Source: Pseudomonas poae
GTDB lineage: Bacteria; Pseudomonadota; Gammaproteobacteria; Pseudomonadales; Pseudomonadaceae
Direction: 5' to 3'
DNA: 64,000 nucleotides
Assembly (NCBI RefSeq): GCF_001439785.1
Contig: NZ_JYLI01000001.1
Span: 248,001-312,000, forward strand
Part shown: piece by piece, positions 16,601 through 25,468 of the stretch
How the letters are laid out: each line of letters begins with the position of its first letter
How positions within the stretch are numbered: the stretch's first letter is position 1
The notes under the pieces: model-generated
What the model saw: only the letters and a program-made list of their open reading frames with translations
Told to the model about the DNA's origin: nothing
Database searches by the model: none
Program-made: the position numbers and the translations under genes

Positions 16601-18516
16601 CCTACGACGACTTGATCAAACAGGGCAACACACTCAAAACAGTGTGGAAACTGCTCGAGCACGCTGACACCGTGCAAAAAACCGCGCTGGTGAAAAGGCA
16701 TCAACTTGAAATGCAGGGTTATGCCAGGTTGCGCAACCAGTATGAAGTGCTACTGGAGCCTTTGCAGGCACGCTATGAGCAGTTGCTCCCCCTGCGCCTG
16801 GAGCTGGTTGAGGTGGGTCGATCTCTGGAAAAGTACGGGGGTGCCGGGGTTCACGTGCGCGACCGGGCCAAAACACTGCAGACTCTGTGGGGTAACCAGT
16901 TAGCCATTCACACCTACCTCAGGGGATGGGCCGACACGCTGCGTTTCACTGGCAGTGGAGAGCCCATGTCAGAGCTGGCTTCACGCATGCTCCCGGAAAA
17001 ATGGCTGGGAGATCCGACCGCTTATAACGAGCATGTCGCCAGAGCGATAGAACTGGCCGACACACTGCAACGCATGGCAACGCTCTCCCAGGCGATGGAA
17101 GCCACCCTGAATCAACTGGAACAGGACTCCGTAGCGGGCCGTGCCATACGAGAATCACTGCTGGCCGGGATCAAGTACCCCCAGCACTTCTTCTCCGAAA
17201 GCCTGAAACTCAACGCGCTGATCCCGTTGTCGTGGGTAATGGTGGAACCGTTCGAGCCTGGGCTGACACGCACGCCACAGGAAGCCCTGTACGTCGAACA
17301 CCTGGAATACCGGGACCTGACCAAAGCCGTGCTGTCCCATATCGAAGTGCGCAGCAGTTCAGGCTATACCCTGGCAGAACAACGCCAGGTCTACGATACG
17401 GTGCTGGTCATGTACCGGCGCTATGAACACGCCACACAGACGCTCAAGACGATCAACCCGCGCCGCCTGCATACGACGTCCGAACGCCTGCTCAAGCAAC
17501 TGGACAGTGCTCGTCGGCTGGCCGAAAGCGAGCTGGAAGCAGTTGTTAGCCAGCAGGAAGAGCTGGAAAGCCGGCAACCTGCGGCAAACAGGCTGCCTCC
17601 CAAGGCCGCCACAAAACGGGTGTTCAAAACCCGCAAGCACCGCTATTACGTCGGTGACCTGCAGTCGGCAGGTGCGGCGAGCGGCACAACACACATGGTC
17701 ATCACCGACACGATGACCGGCGAAGCCATTGCCAGGTATGACCAGCAGGCGGACGGCTGGGCGCAGGCACGTCAGGACACGCCCGTGACGCCTGAACCGG
17801 CGCCCACGGTTCAATCGCTGACCACCCTGAAAAGCCAGGGTCTGGAGCTGATCCGACAACGTCAGGAGATTGAGCGCGTCATCGGCACCCAGCAGCAGAA
17901 ACTGCTATCACCGCTGACCCGTCAGGAGGTCAACCCCGCGGACTGGGATGCGTTGCTCAGCACACAGGCGAGCAAGCTTGACGCGCTTGCGGACACCATT
18001 GCTCGCGAACATCCCGGCAGTCCGGCGGCGCAGGATCTGATCGATGATTTCAGGGCGAACGCCCGTGACATGAATCGCAAGGCCCAGCGCGTCACCAGCG
18101 ATGCCTACAAGCAACAATGGCCAACCCTGGAAGGTATCGATTACCTGTGGCGCCACAAGGAAATCGACATCAACCTGACCAGCCAGGCTGACCCACTGCG
18201 CCCCACCTTGAGCGGCGACTTCTTTACCGAGTACGCCGTCTACGACAAGGCCCGCAAGCCAGCAGCGGTGTTGTGGTACGCGCACTTTCATTACGCATCG
18301 GCGCAGGCTGCGCCCACGGCTTACACCCGCGCCCATCTAAAACTGCCCGAGCAACGCAAATTCACGCAAAAGGATCTGCTCAAACAGCATGTGCAAGTCC
18401 AACTGCGTGCTCAGCAGGAAGCCGGCGCCGAGCCCTTGGGCAAGATCCTCTATGTGTTGATCGAGCCGCCGACAGACCGGTTGTTCCTCAACATCGCGCC
18501 GTCTACTGCGGGTTGA
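13636..18516 (+). CDS. Giant DUF6543/dermonecrotic-toxin-like protein (1626 aa)
   Basis: GTG start with AAAGGA six bases upstream. There is no Sec signal peptide. The central region carries the pattern typical of DUF6543 proteins (HLLYRPTYRQSLLQFSSRE, then a helix ending in DSVLAWLDE). A hydrophobic stretch at about residues 716-775 may insert into membranes, and a long coiled coil spans about 952-1070. The C-terminal ~230 residues are of unknown function (FFTEYAVYDKARKPAAVLWYAHFHYA). Families with this layout are annotated as dermonecrotic-toxin-like and are frequent in the P. fluorescens group, but their target is not established. The gene stands alone, with a hairpin after its stop, and resembles the larger gene at 29409-34547. 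Confidence 0.75.
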   Translation: MTDTLIKRAVEAQFRTRPTLRTVVAQMLADHLQEKYPPLTLPVAQLRLALPREGGGRSLSPLLEVALEYIATGIFPEFTARDGLDAYLSDASGTRLSFEHNGTRSYKLAVVEAVIRELPFIVHVGVQDALTAYWNKPGDAGGSRWHWFSAILQGQLRAAAIRQLADDVPALQRLIHLADYPARETRSQRAGAESSLHAYSVETRLVQGETRVTVQSSDIVLVDGKQVWLCGLSGRIEAYPSLDAFGQAWGRRMAQRFTADSVTWQLYEPDGNIFEVQAALVLNGQLEDIAAVDLTQAITLDRLEALFESITDPAAQLDEAAVTPPPPLQRIEAVLPDWLQHASPDLRLAYHGCLLEQASARRLDNAKTWLEGLDDIRTYARRHLDNQLCLERNAWLTGKRSCETDAAHYTADHLELTFKVPYGTLSGGYVETERMSLVDLALKNLSGKPRGSMTLRDTSGQAIEAWLTPDYVERLVQRVDIGLNYTRYIRQALLTDTDEAKQRKSRFISQRPLELKSQALEHAIKGEAGLTATGADYVAAVLAASRVERYVDNREIVMRPLAFQRKPGAKSDAVQHMFIIEARNGEDGPHLLYRPTYRQSLLQFSSRERLLQAIVKPGELQDSVLAWLDENARTVYDNGGFSEPHYVRIIGIGAEFDPLPAVPAPATLAATDDESNAELLQSLTNGQLMEYLFTSEARQLLEQADRESTSNAESRWALILEGAQLGFNTLLMLVRGPAAVVGWFVQLIQSLAQDLPALVSDDSTARELAWIDVLLNTAMVLVHKATASPTPQRSPIDQTTLARLPLRRAADHAAKPLPVIKRGVVGLPSEPPGGGRTLVDFDHSLAGDTASARLRDKLLNYKVAWPDPAPSPVEIGALKGLYKIDRVWHASVGGLLFRVNIVPGFNEVFIVHPEKPAHPGIRLKTDGKGHWTLDRGLKLLGGGPKRLAQLREENQRKTREMVAKMESLALEITEQMNEFNASLTRMQAAYDDLIKQGNTLKTVWKLLEHADTVQKTALVKRHQLEMQGYARLRNQYEVLLEPLQARYEQLLPLRLELVEVGRSLEKYGGAGVHVRDRAKTLQTLWGNQLAIHTYLRGWADTLRFTGSGEPMSELASRMLPEKWLGDPTAYNEHVARAIELADTLQRMATLSQAMEATLNQLEQDSVAGRAIRESLLAGIKYPQHFFSESLKLNALIPLSWVMVEPFEPGLTRTPQEALYVEHLEYRDLTKAVLSHIEVRSSSGYTLAEQRQVYDTVLVMYRRYEHATQTLKTINPRRLHTTSERLLKQLDSARRLAESELEAVVSQQEELESRQPAANRLPPKAATKRVFKTRKHRYYVGDLQSAGAASGTTHMVITDTMTGEAIARYDQQADGWAQARQDTPVTPEPAPTVQSLTTLKSQGLELIRQRQEIERVIGTQQQKLLSPLTRQEVNPADWDALLSTQASKLDALADTIAREHPGSPAAQDLIDDFRANARDMNRKAQRVTSDAYKQQWPTLEGIDYLWRHKEIDINLTSQADPLRPTLSGDFFTEYAVYDKARKPAAVLWYAHFHYASAQAAPTAYTRAHLKLPEQRKFTQKDLLKQHVQVQLRAQQEAGAEPLGKILYVLIEPPTDRLFLNIAPSTAG

Positions 18517-18528
18517 AACCGTAACGGT

Positions 18529-18561
18529 CGCCCCAGGACCCGGAGGTCGGGCCTTGGGGCG
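18529..18561. terminator. Hairpin between convergent genes
   Basis: Imperfect stem with outer arms CGCCCCA/TGGGGCG and an inner CCCG/CGGG. It lies between the stops of the DUF6543 gene and the RND exporter. There is no strong T-tract. Confidence 0.5.
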
Positions 18562-18597
18562 GATCGGCGCGGCGAGGCCTGGCCGCGAGTGACCCAC

Positions 18598-20973
18598 TCA
18601 GTGCGCGAACAACGAGTTGCCTTTCTTGCCCGCCAGCTTTTCGGGTTTGATCAGGAACCGCGCCAGCGCCGGCAACAGCCACAGCGCGCCAAACATGTTC
18701 CACAGCAACATGAAGGTCAGCATCAGCCCCATGTCGGCCTGGAACTTGATCGCCGAGAAGATCCAGGTGCACACGCCGATCGCCAGGCACAAGCCGGTAA
18801 ACAGCACGGCTTTACCGGTGGACTTAAGTGTTTGGTAATAAGCCTCCTGCAGCGGCAGGCCGGCGCGCAGGAAGCTTTCCAGGCGACTGTAGATGTAGAT
18901 GCCGTAGTCCACGCCAATGCCCACACCCAACGCCACCACCGGCAACGTCGCGACCTTGACGCCGATGCCCATGAACGCCATCAGCGCGTTGCCCAGCACC
19001 GAGGTCAGCACCAGCGGCAGCACGATGCACAGGGTTGCCGCCCAGGAGCGGAAGGTGATCATGCACATGGTCGCCACGCACAGGTACACCAGAATCAGAA
19101 TGGTCAGTTCCGACGCCTTGATGACCTCGTTGGTGGCCGCTTCGATCCCGGCGTTACCGGCGGCGAGGATGAATTCCAGGCCGTCCTTGTTGTTCTCCCT
19201 GGCGAAGTCCTGCACAGCGTGCACCGCGCGGTCGAGGGTTTCGGCCTTGTGGTCGTTGAGGAACACCAGCACCGGCGCCAGCGAGCAATTGTTGTTGTAC
19301 AGGCCATCAGCGCGGGCGATGGAGTTGTTCAGCACGTCGGGGTTGCGCGACAGGGTTTCCCATTTCAGGTTGCCCTCGTTCATGCCCTTGATCATCTGCT
19401 TGGACACGGTCACCAGCGAGATCGCCGACTGCACGCCCTCGGTGTTCTGCATCTTCCACATCAACTGGTCGATGGGCGCCATGGCTTCATAGCGCGAGCA
19501 GCCTTCGGCCTTGGTCTTGACCATCACCACCAGCACGTCGGAGCTGGTGGAGTAATTGCTGATGATGAAGTTGTTGTCCTTGTTGTAGCGCGAGTCCGGA
19601 CGCAGCTCCGGCGCGCCCTGGTCCAGGTCGCCGATCTTGAGGTTCTGGCTGTACCAGAGACCGCCGCCAAACGCGACCAGCGCCAGCAGGATCGAGACCG
19701 GCGCGACTTTGGCGCTGGCGAATCTGGACAGCAGGCGCCAGAACGGGTGTTCGCGGTTCGCGTCTTTCTTGCTTCTGGCGATGGCGCGCTTGCTGATGCC
19801 CACGTAGGAAATCGCCACCGGCAGCAGGATCAGGTTGGTGAATACGATCACCGCCACGCCGATGGACGCGCCGATGGCCAGCTCACGGATTACGCCGATG
19901 TCGATGATCAGCAGGGTAATGAAACCCACCGCATCGGCCAGAATCGCGATCATGCCCGGCAGGAACAATTGGCGGAAGGTACGCCGCGCTGCGGTGAGCG
20001 CGTTGTCGGCCTCACTGGACTGCAGGGCGATACCGTTGATTTTCTGTACGCCGTGGGAAATACCGATGGCGAAAATCAGGAACGGCACCAGCATCGAATA
20101 CGGGTCGAGCCCGAAGCCGAAAAAGTGCATCAAGCCCAGTTGCCACACCACCGCCACCAGGGTGGTACTCAATACTGCGATGGTGCTGCGCAGGCAGTTG
20201 GTGAACCACAACAACAGGACCAGCGTAATGACGAACGCGATGCCGAAGAACAGCACCACCATCACCAGGCCGTCGATCAGGTCGCCGACCTTTTTGGCAA
20301 AGCCCACGATGTGGATCTTGACGTTGGGGTTCTGCGCTTCGAACTTGTCGCGGATCTTGTCTTCGAGTTCATGGGAAAACTTGCGATAGTCCAGAGCCAG
20401 CAACTTGCCCTGATCCTGCGGGTCCGGGTAGGACTCCAGCAACGGGATATCGACGATGCTCGACTTGAAATCGTTGGACACCAGACGTCCGACCTGGCCG
20501 GACTTGAGCACGTTGTTGCGCAGTTGATCGAGGCTGGCCGGCGAGCCGTTGTAGCTCTGCGGGATCACCTCACCGCCGGCAAACCCTTCTTCGGTGACTT
20601 CGGTCCAGCGCACGCTGGGGCTCCACAGCGACTTGAGCCCCGAACGGTCGACGCCGGAGATGTAGAACACCTCGTCGTTGATCTGGCGCAGGGTCTCCAT
20701 GTAATCCTGGGTGAAGATGTCGCCGTCTTTGGCCTCCACCGAGATGCGCACTGTGTTGCCGAGATTGGCCAGGTCGTTGCGGTGCTCCATCATCTTTTCG
20801 ATGAAGGGGTGCTTGAGGGGGATCATTTTTTCGAAGCTGGTGGACGGGCGAATCAGGGTCGCCTGCCAGAACAGGAAAATGCTCACCAGCAGGCAGATCA
20901 CGATGACTGCCGGGCGGTTGTTGAAGATCAGGCGTTCAAGGAAGGTCGCTTTATCGTTGTGATGACTGCTCAT
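18598..20973 (-). CDS. RND/MMPL-type exporter
   Basis: 791 residues with a duplicated architecture. One N-terminal transmembrane helix precedes a large periplasmic loop, then a block of about five helices. The second half repeats this, with the hydrophobic block RSWAATLCIVLPLVLTSVLG near the end and a short Lys-rich tail. This fits the MMPL/hydrophobe exporter class of RND proteins, which export lipids or sterol-like hydrophobic molecules using the proton gradient. It begins 15 bp after the YCF48-like gene, forming a two-gene operon. In many pseudomonads this pair follows DUF1302 and DUF1329 genes; those are absent here. Confidence 0.85.
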   Translation of the reverse strand: MSSHHNDKATFLERLIFNNRPAVIVICLLVSIFLFWQATLIRPSTSFEKMIPLKHPFIEKMMEHRNDLANLGNTVRISVEAKDGDIFTQDYMETLRQINDEVFYISGVDRSGLKSLWSPSVRWTEVTEEGFAGGEVIPQSYNGSPASLDQLRNNVLKSGQVGRLVSNDFKSSIVDIPLLESYPDPQDQGKLLALDYRKFSHELEDKIRDKFEAQNPNVKIHIVGFAKKVGDLIDGLVMVVLFFGIAFVITLVLLLWFTNCLRSTIAVLSTTLVAVVWQLGLMHFFGFGLDPYSMLVPFLIFAIGISHGVQKINGIALQSSEADNALTAARRTFRQLFLPGMIAILADAVGFITLLIIDIGVIRELAIGASIGVAVIVFTNLILLPVAISYVGISKRAIARSKKDANREHPFWRLLSRFASAKVAPVSILLALVAFGGGLWYSQNLKIGDLDQGAPELRPDSRYNKDNNFIISNYSTSSDVLVVMVKTKAEGCSRYEAMAPIDQLMWKMQNTEGVQSAISLVTVSKQMIKGMNEGNLKWETLSRNPDVLNNSIARADGLYNNNCSLAPVLVFLNDHKAETLDRAVHAVQDFARENNKDGLEFILAAGNAGIEAATNEVIKASELTILILVYLCVATMCMITFRSWAATLCIVLPLVLTSVLGNALMAFMGIGVKVATLPVVALGVGIGVDYGIYIYSRLESFLRAGLPLQEAYYQTLKSTGKAVLFTGLCLAIGVCTWIFSAIKFQADMGLMLTFMLLWNMFGALWLLPALARFLIKPEKLAGKKGNSLFAH

Positions 20974-20988
20974 GCTGTCCCGCCCTTA

Positions 20989-22044
20989 TTATTGTTTTGT
21001 CGGTTCGGCGCCAGCCGATGTGGCCACACGCACACCGCCCTGCCCGACCAGAATCAGGTTGCCATTGCCCGCCGCCGTGACGGCCGAGAGCGAGATCCGG
21101 TCCGGGCGATTGAACACGCTGAAGGTCAGCCCGTCGTCATGGCTGACGACCACGCTGCCACCATTGCCGACGACGACGATGGAACCGTCATCCAGCAAGG
21201 TGGCGCCGGACAGGCCAAACTCCAGCGCTCCGCGCGCCGCGTTCAGTTCGACCTGCTCCCAGGTGCCGCCGAAATCGCTGGAGCGGTACAGATTGCCGCG
21301 CAGCCCATAGGCCAGCAGGGTCTGCGGTTGCGCCGTGCCGATCACGCCGAACAGCGAGCCTTCGTATGGGCCTTCGAGTTTTTCCCAGGTCTGGCCGTTA
21401 TCGCTGGAGCGGAACATGCTGCCCTGCTCGCCGACGATGAACAGGCCGGCGTCCTTGATCGCGGCGATCGCGTTGAGGTGGTACTGGTCTTCGTTGTCGA
21501 GGCGGTCGCTGACGTCGTTCCAGGTAGTGCCACCGTCGGTGGTTTCGATCAGCGCCCCGTAGGCGCCCACGGCCAAGCCATGGCTGGCGTCGTTGAACCA
21601 GATATCGAGCAACGGGGCTTCGCGCTTGAGGTCCTGAAATTGCTGAACCCAGGTGGCACCGCCATCGGTACTCGCAAGAATCTGCGCGTCATGGCCGACC
21701 GCCCAACCGTGCTTGTCATCGATAAAAAACACCGCTGTGAGCAATTGCCGGGTGGGTACTTTGGCCTGAGTCCAGTGGCTGCCCTGGTCATCGGAATAGA
21801 GGATATGCCCGCGGTCACCGACCGCCACCAGACGTTTGCCGGCGTGCACCACATCAATCATCAGGCCTTTGATGGCCTTGGAGGATTCAATCGCAGACAC
21901 CGCGGGCGCGGTGGTATCGCTGGCAGCCTGGACGGCGGTCGACAACGCGACAGCACCAAGCAGCGAGAGCGCTGTGGCCAGCATCGCAACCCTGCGTGCG
22001 GCGCGTGGGCGGCAAACAACCCAACCCATGACAGGCTCACTCAT
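20989..22044 (-). CDS. YCF48/BNR-repeat exported protein
   Basis: 351 residues from the ATG at 22044 (GGGAG eight bases upstream); an in-frame ATG at 22059 is a less likely start. The N-terminus has basic residues and a long hydrophobic segment (VAMLATALSLLGAVALSTAVQA). The rest is a beta-propeller of repeated BNR/YCF48 blades such as YSDDQGSHWTQAKVP, ASTDGGATWVQQFQ, ETTDGGTTWNDVS, RSSDNGQTWEKLE and RSSDFGGTWEQVE. Photosystem-assembly-like propellers of this type accompany MMPL exporters in many proteobacteria, probably as a periplasmic partner. Substrate unknown. Confidence 0.85.
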   Translation of the reverse strand: MSEPVMGWVVCRPRAARRVAMLATALSLLGAVALSTAVQAASDTTAPAVSAIESSKAIKGLMIDVVHAGKRLVAVGDRGHILYSDDQGSHWTQAKVPTRQLLTAVFFIDDKHGWAVGHDAQILASTDGGATWVQQFQDLKREAPLLDIWFNDASHGLAVGAYGALIETTDGGTTWNDVSDRLDNEDQYHLNAIAAIKDAGLFIVGEQGSMFRSSDNGQTWEKLEGPYEGSLFGVIGTAQPQTLLAYGLRGNLYRSSDFGGTWEQVELNAARGALEFGLSGATLLDDGSIVVVGNGGSVVVSHDDGLTFSVFNRPDRISLSAVTAAGNGNLILVGQGGVRVATSAGAEPTKQ

Positions 22045-22258
22045 AGACCTTTCTCCCATTTATTATTTTTTGTCAGGTGGTCTCGTCTTTCCGGGCGCTG
22101 AAACCTGCACTCTAGAGCGCCTGAAGCAAGCACGGGCCATCCTAGCGGGCTTTGGAATCGCCTGACAATCGGCGGTACGTTATCTTTTGTTAACTGATGG
22201 CTTTTCGTCAGCGTCTGAATATAGCTGCATTCGCCAGAGTGATTGATTGGGCGGCAAT

Positions 22259-22299
22259 GAATTTTTATTCCACGTATTGAATTAAGAGAATTTTTATTC
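22259..22299. promoter_or_regulatory. Paired GAAT-N4-ATTC operator candidates
   Basis: Two identical sites, GAATTTTTATTC at 22259-22270 and 22288-22299, 29 bp apart (close to three helical turns). They lie 45-85 bp upstream of the oxidoreductase start, in an AT-rich 299-bp gap with no gene. A looser GAAT-N8-ATTC lies at about 22216-22231. The layout suggests a dimeric repressor site over the promoter; the regulator is not identifiable here. Confidence 0.5.
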
Positions 22300-22343
22300 C
22301 ATTAATAACGTTCCTGAAAATAAAAATGCAGAGGAACACGGCG

Positions 22344-23477
22344 ATGCGCGAACTCGGAATCGGTTTGATCGGCACAGGCTTTATGGGACGCGCCCACGCA
22401 TTGGCGTTCAACAATGCCCGCACCGTGTTCGACCTGCCGGTGCAGCTCAAGCTGGCCGCCCTGGCCGATGCTGACAGTGAGCGCGCCGCGCGTTGCGCCA
22501 AAGCCTGGGGTTTTGCCCAGGCTCAGGGTGACTGGCAGGCGCTGATCGACGACCCTGATGTCGACGTCGTGGCCATCACCACACCCAACCATTTGCATTA
22601 CCCCATGGCCATGGCCGCGATTGCGGCGGGCAAGGCGGTGTATTGCGAAAAACCGCTGGCGGTCAGCCTCGAGCAGGCCGATGCCATGCGCCGCGCCGCC
22701 CATGCAGCAGGCGTAGTCACGCGGGTCGGCTACAACTATCAGCACAACCCGATGATCGACCTGGCGCGGCAGATGATCGCCAACGGCGATCTGGGCCAGA
22801 TCATCAGCTTCCAGGGCGAGTTCAGCGAAGACTTCATGGCCGACCCTGATTCGCCCTGGTCATGGCGCTGCGAAGTGGAACATGCCGGCGGTGCCCTGGC
22901 GGACCTGGGCAGCCACTTGCTGTCGATGGCGCGTTACCTGATCGGCGATGTAGTCAGCGTGTGCGCCGACACCCACACCGTGCACGCCCAACGCCCGGCG
23001 GTTAAAGGCAGCGACAGTCTCAAAACCATCGCGGTGGATGATCAAGTGCACGCGCTGTTGCGCTTCGCCAACGGCGCGCGCGGTACGGTGAGCAGCAGCT
23101 GGCTCAAACACGGCTACAAGAACCACCTGAGTTTCGAAGTCAGCGGCACCCACGGCACCCTGGCGTTCGATCAGGAACGCCTGAATGAGCTGCGCGTGTA
23201 CCGCGCCGGCCAAACGGGCTTTGAACGTGTGCTGGCCGGTCCTGATTTGCCCGGCTACGCCGCATTCAGCCCGGCGGCAGGGCATCAGTTGGGCTACAAC
23301 GAATTGAAGACTCTGGAAGTGCAGGAATTGATCATGGCGCTGGCTGGCGAAGGCGCGAATGGCAGCGATTTTGACGACGCATGGGAAGTGGAGCGACTGG
23401 CGACCGCGATTCGCCTGGCGGCGCGGGAGGAGCGTTGGGTCAAAATCAGCGAGGTGAACGGCGAGACGGCGGCTTGA
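22344..23477 (+). CDS. Gfo/Idh/MocA-family oxidoreductase
   Basis: 377 residues from the ATG at 22344 (GAGGAA seven bases upstream), rather than the ATG at 22326, which has no ribosome-binding site. The NAD(P)-binding motif GLIGTGFMG is at residues 7-15, CEKPLA (EKP at 102-104) is the family signature, and GGALADLGSHLLSMARY carries the likely catalytic His. Such enzymes oxidise or reduce sugars, inositols and related polyols. The exact substrate cannot be read from sequence. No sugar transporter is adjacent; the next gene is a purine permease. Confidence 0.85.
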   Translation: MRELGIGLIGTGFMGRAHALAFNNARTVFDLPVQLKLAALADADSERAARCAKAWGFAQAQGDWQALIDDPDVDVVAITTPNHLHYPMAMAAIAAGKAVYCEKPLAVSLEQADAMRRAAHAAGVVTRVGYNYQHNPMIDLARQMIANGDLGQIISFQGEFSEDFMADPDSPWSWRCEVEHAGGALADLGSHLLSMARYLIGDVVSVCADTHTVHAQRPAVKGSDSLKTIAVDDQVHALLRFANGARGTVSSSWLKHGYKNHLSFEVSGTHGTLAFDQERLNELRVYRAGQTGFERVLAGPDLPGYAAFSPAAGHQLGYNELKTLEVQELIMALAGEGANGSDFDDAWEVERLATAIRLAAREERWVKISEVNGETAA

Positions 23478-23551
23478 ATAGCTATTTACACTTCAGACGC
23501 TGAGGACTTTCTGGCATCCTGCGCCTCCCTTTTCTGACCCGAGCCCGCATT

Positions 23552-24979
23552 TTGTCTGACGCTCAATCCCCACGCCCGCGCTATAAATCCGAGCTGATCT
23601 ACGGCCTCGAAGACCGTCCACACTTCACGGCAGCGGTGTTTGCCGCGTTGCAGCATGTGCTGGCGAGCTTTGTCGGCATCATCACGCCGACCCTGATCGT
23701 TGGCGGCGTGCTGGGCCTGGAACGCGAAGTGCCGTACCTGGTGAGCATGGCGCTGTTCGTCTCGGGGCTGGGCACCTTCGTGCAGGCGCGCACTTTCGGC
23801 CCCATCGGCTCGGGCCTGTTGTGCCTGCAGGGCACCAGTTTTTCGTTTATCAGCGTGATTCTCAGCGCCGGGTTCATGGTCAAGGCGCGAGGCGGCGGCA
23901 CGGATGAAATCCTCTCGACCATTTTTGGCGTGTGCTTTTTCGCCGCGTTTATTGAAGTGGCACTCAGCCAGTTCATCGGCAAGCTGCGCAAGCTGATCAC
24001 GCCGGTGGTGACGGGCACCATCATTACCCTGATGGGGCTGTCGCTGATCAAGGTGGCGGTTACCGACATGGCCGGCGGCTTTGGCGCCAAGGATTTGGGC
24101 GCGGCCAGCAATATGGGGCTGGCCGCGCTGGTGCTGCTGACCATCGTCGTGCTCAACCGCTTCAACAATGCCTTCTTGCGTCTGGGCTCGATTGTGATCG
24201 GCCTGACCCTCGGCTTCGTAGTGGCCTGGTGGCTGGGCCGCGTCGACATGGCCGCCCTGCCCCAGGTGCCGTTGATCAGCGTGCCGGTGCCGTTCAAATA
24301 TGGATTTTCGTTCGATTGGGTGGCGTTTGTCCCGGTGGCGGTGATCTTCCTGATTTCGCCACTGGAAGCGGCAGGCGACCTGACCGCCAACTCGATGATT
24401 TCCCAGCAGCCGGTCAAGGGCCCGCTGTACATCAAGCGAATCAAGTCCGGACTGCTGGCCGACGGGCTCAACTCGGCCATGGCCGCTACCTTCAACAGCT
24501 TGCCGATGGTGACGTTCGCGCAGAACAACGGCGTGATTCAGTTGACCGGCGTAGCCAGTCGTTACGTTGCCTACTTTATCGCCGGCCTGCTGGTGCTGCT
24601 GGGGCTGTTCCCGATGATCGGCGCGGTACTGCAATTGATGCCCAAGCCAGTGCTGGGCGGCGCCACGCTGATCATGTTCGGCACCGTGGCGGTGGCCGGG
24701 ATCAAAATCCTCGCCGAAGCCGGCCTGCACCGGCGCAATGTGCTGATCGTGGCGATTTCCCTTGGCATGGGCCTGGGCGTGGCCGCCGTGCCCGAAGTGC
24801 TGCGCGACCTGCCCAAGGCGTTGCACGACATTTTCGAATCGCCGATCACCGTGGGCGCGTTCTGTGCAATCCTGCTGAACGTATTCCTGCCCGAGACGTT
24901 CATAGCGCTGGAAGACGATGAATTTGATCCGGAATCCTCCACCCTCAAGGTGATGCAGGACCCGGACGTCACGAAATAG
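23552..24979 (+). CDS. NCS2-family xanthine/uric acid/uracil permease
   Basis: 475 residues from a TTG start. About 14 transmembrane helices form a nucleobase:cation symporter-2 fold. Signature segments are SPLEAAGDLTANS (the conserved TM8 Glu) and FAQNNGVIQLTGVASRYV (the TM10 signature of the NCS2 family). Both are typical of xanthine or uric-acid carriers such as XanQ and UacT. It is an inner-membrane proton symporter. The following lipoprotein gene begins 12 bp after its stop and may be co-transcribed. Confidence 0.9.
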   Translation: MSDAQSPRPRYKSELIYGLEDRPHFTAAVFAALQHVLASFVGIITPTLIVGGVLGLEREVPYLVSMALFVSGLGTFVQARTFGPIGSGLLCLQGTSFSFISVILSAGFMVKARGGGTDEILSTIFGVCFFAAFIEVALSQFIGKLRKLITPVVTGTIITLMGLSLIKVAVTDMAGGFGAKDLGAASNMGLAALVLLTIVVLNRFNNAFLRLGSIVIGLTLGFVVAWWLGRVDMAALPQVPLISVPVPFKYGFSFDWVAFVPVAVIFLISPLEAAGDLTANSMISQQPVKGPLYIKRIKSGLLADGLNSAMAATFNSLPMVTFAQNNGVIQLTGVASRYVAYFIAGLLVLLGLFPMIGAVLQLMPKPVLGGATLIMFGTVAVAGIKILAEAGLHRRNVLIVAISLGMGLGVAAVPEVLRDLPKALHDIFESPITVGAFCAILLNVFLPETFIALEDDEFDPESSTLKVMQDPDVTK

Positions 24980-24991
24980 GAGCAGATTCAG

Positions 24992-25453
24992 ATGCGCAAG
25001 CTCATGGTTCTATCGTTACTGCTGTTGACCTTGAGCGCCTGCGCGCTGTTGCCCAGTCGCGATCCGGTCAACATCACCGTGGTGGGCATCGAGCCCCTGC
25101 AGAGCCAGGACCTGGAAGTGCGCTTCGCGGTGAAACTGCGGGTGCAGAACCCCAATGAAACAGCGATTGAATACAACGGCGTGGCGCTGGACCTGGAGGT
25201 CAACGGGCGGCCGCTGGCGTCCGGGGTGAGTGATCAAGTCGGCAATATCCCGCGTTTTTCCGAGACGGTCGTAACGGTTCCGGTCAGCGTCTCGGCATTT
25301 TCCGTGTTGCGCCAGACCCTGGGCCTGAGCCAGACCCAAAGCCTGAACAACCTGCCGTACGTGCTGCGCGGCAAGCTGGCGGGCGGGCTGTTCGGCACCC
25401 AGCGTTTTGTGGACCGTGGCACGCTGAACCTGCCGAACACGGCGACCTGGTAG
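24992..25453 (+). CDS. LEA14-like (WHy-domain) lipoprotein
   Basis: 153 residues, AGGAG upstream of the ATG. A lipoprotein signal ends in the lipobox LSAC, so Cys is lipidated. The mature protein is a single beta-rich LEA type 2/WHy domain, recognisable by LEVRFAVKLRVQNPNETAIEYNGVALDLEVNG and an FSETVVTVPVSVS strand. Residue +2 after Cys is Ala, not Asp, so outer-membrane sorting is expected. These proteins are linked to desiccation or stress tolerance in other organisms; that role is only inferred here. Confidence 0.85.
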   Translation: MRKLMVLSLLLLTLSACALLPSRDPVNITVVGIEPLQSQDLEVRFAVKLRVQNPNETAIEYNGVALDLEVNGRPLASGVSDQVGNIPRFSETVVTVPVSVSAFSVLRQTLGLSQTQSLNNLPYVLRGKLAGGLFGTQRFVDRGTLNLPNTATW

Positions 25454-25468
25454 CACAGGAAAAATAAT

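Noticed and set aside
18589..22101. 1170-aa open frame on the plus strand
   Set aside because: It is antisense to the RND exporter and YCF48 genes, which have clear family motifs; its translation is His/Gln/Arg-rich with no motif, typical of a shadow frame in high-GC DNA.
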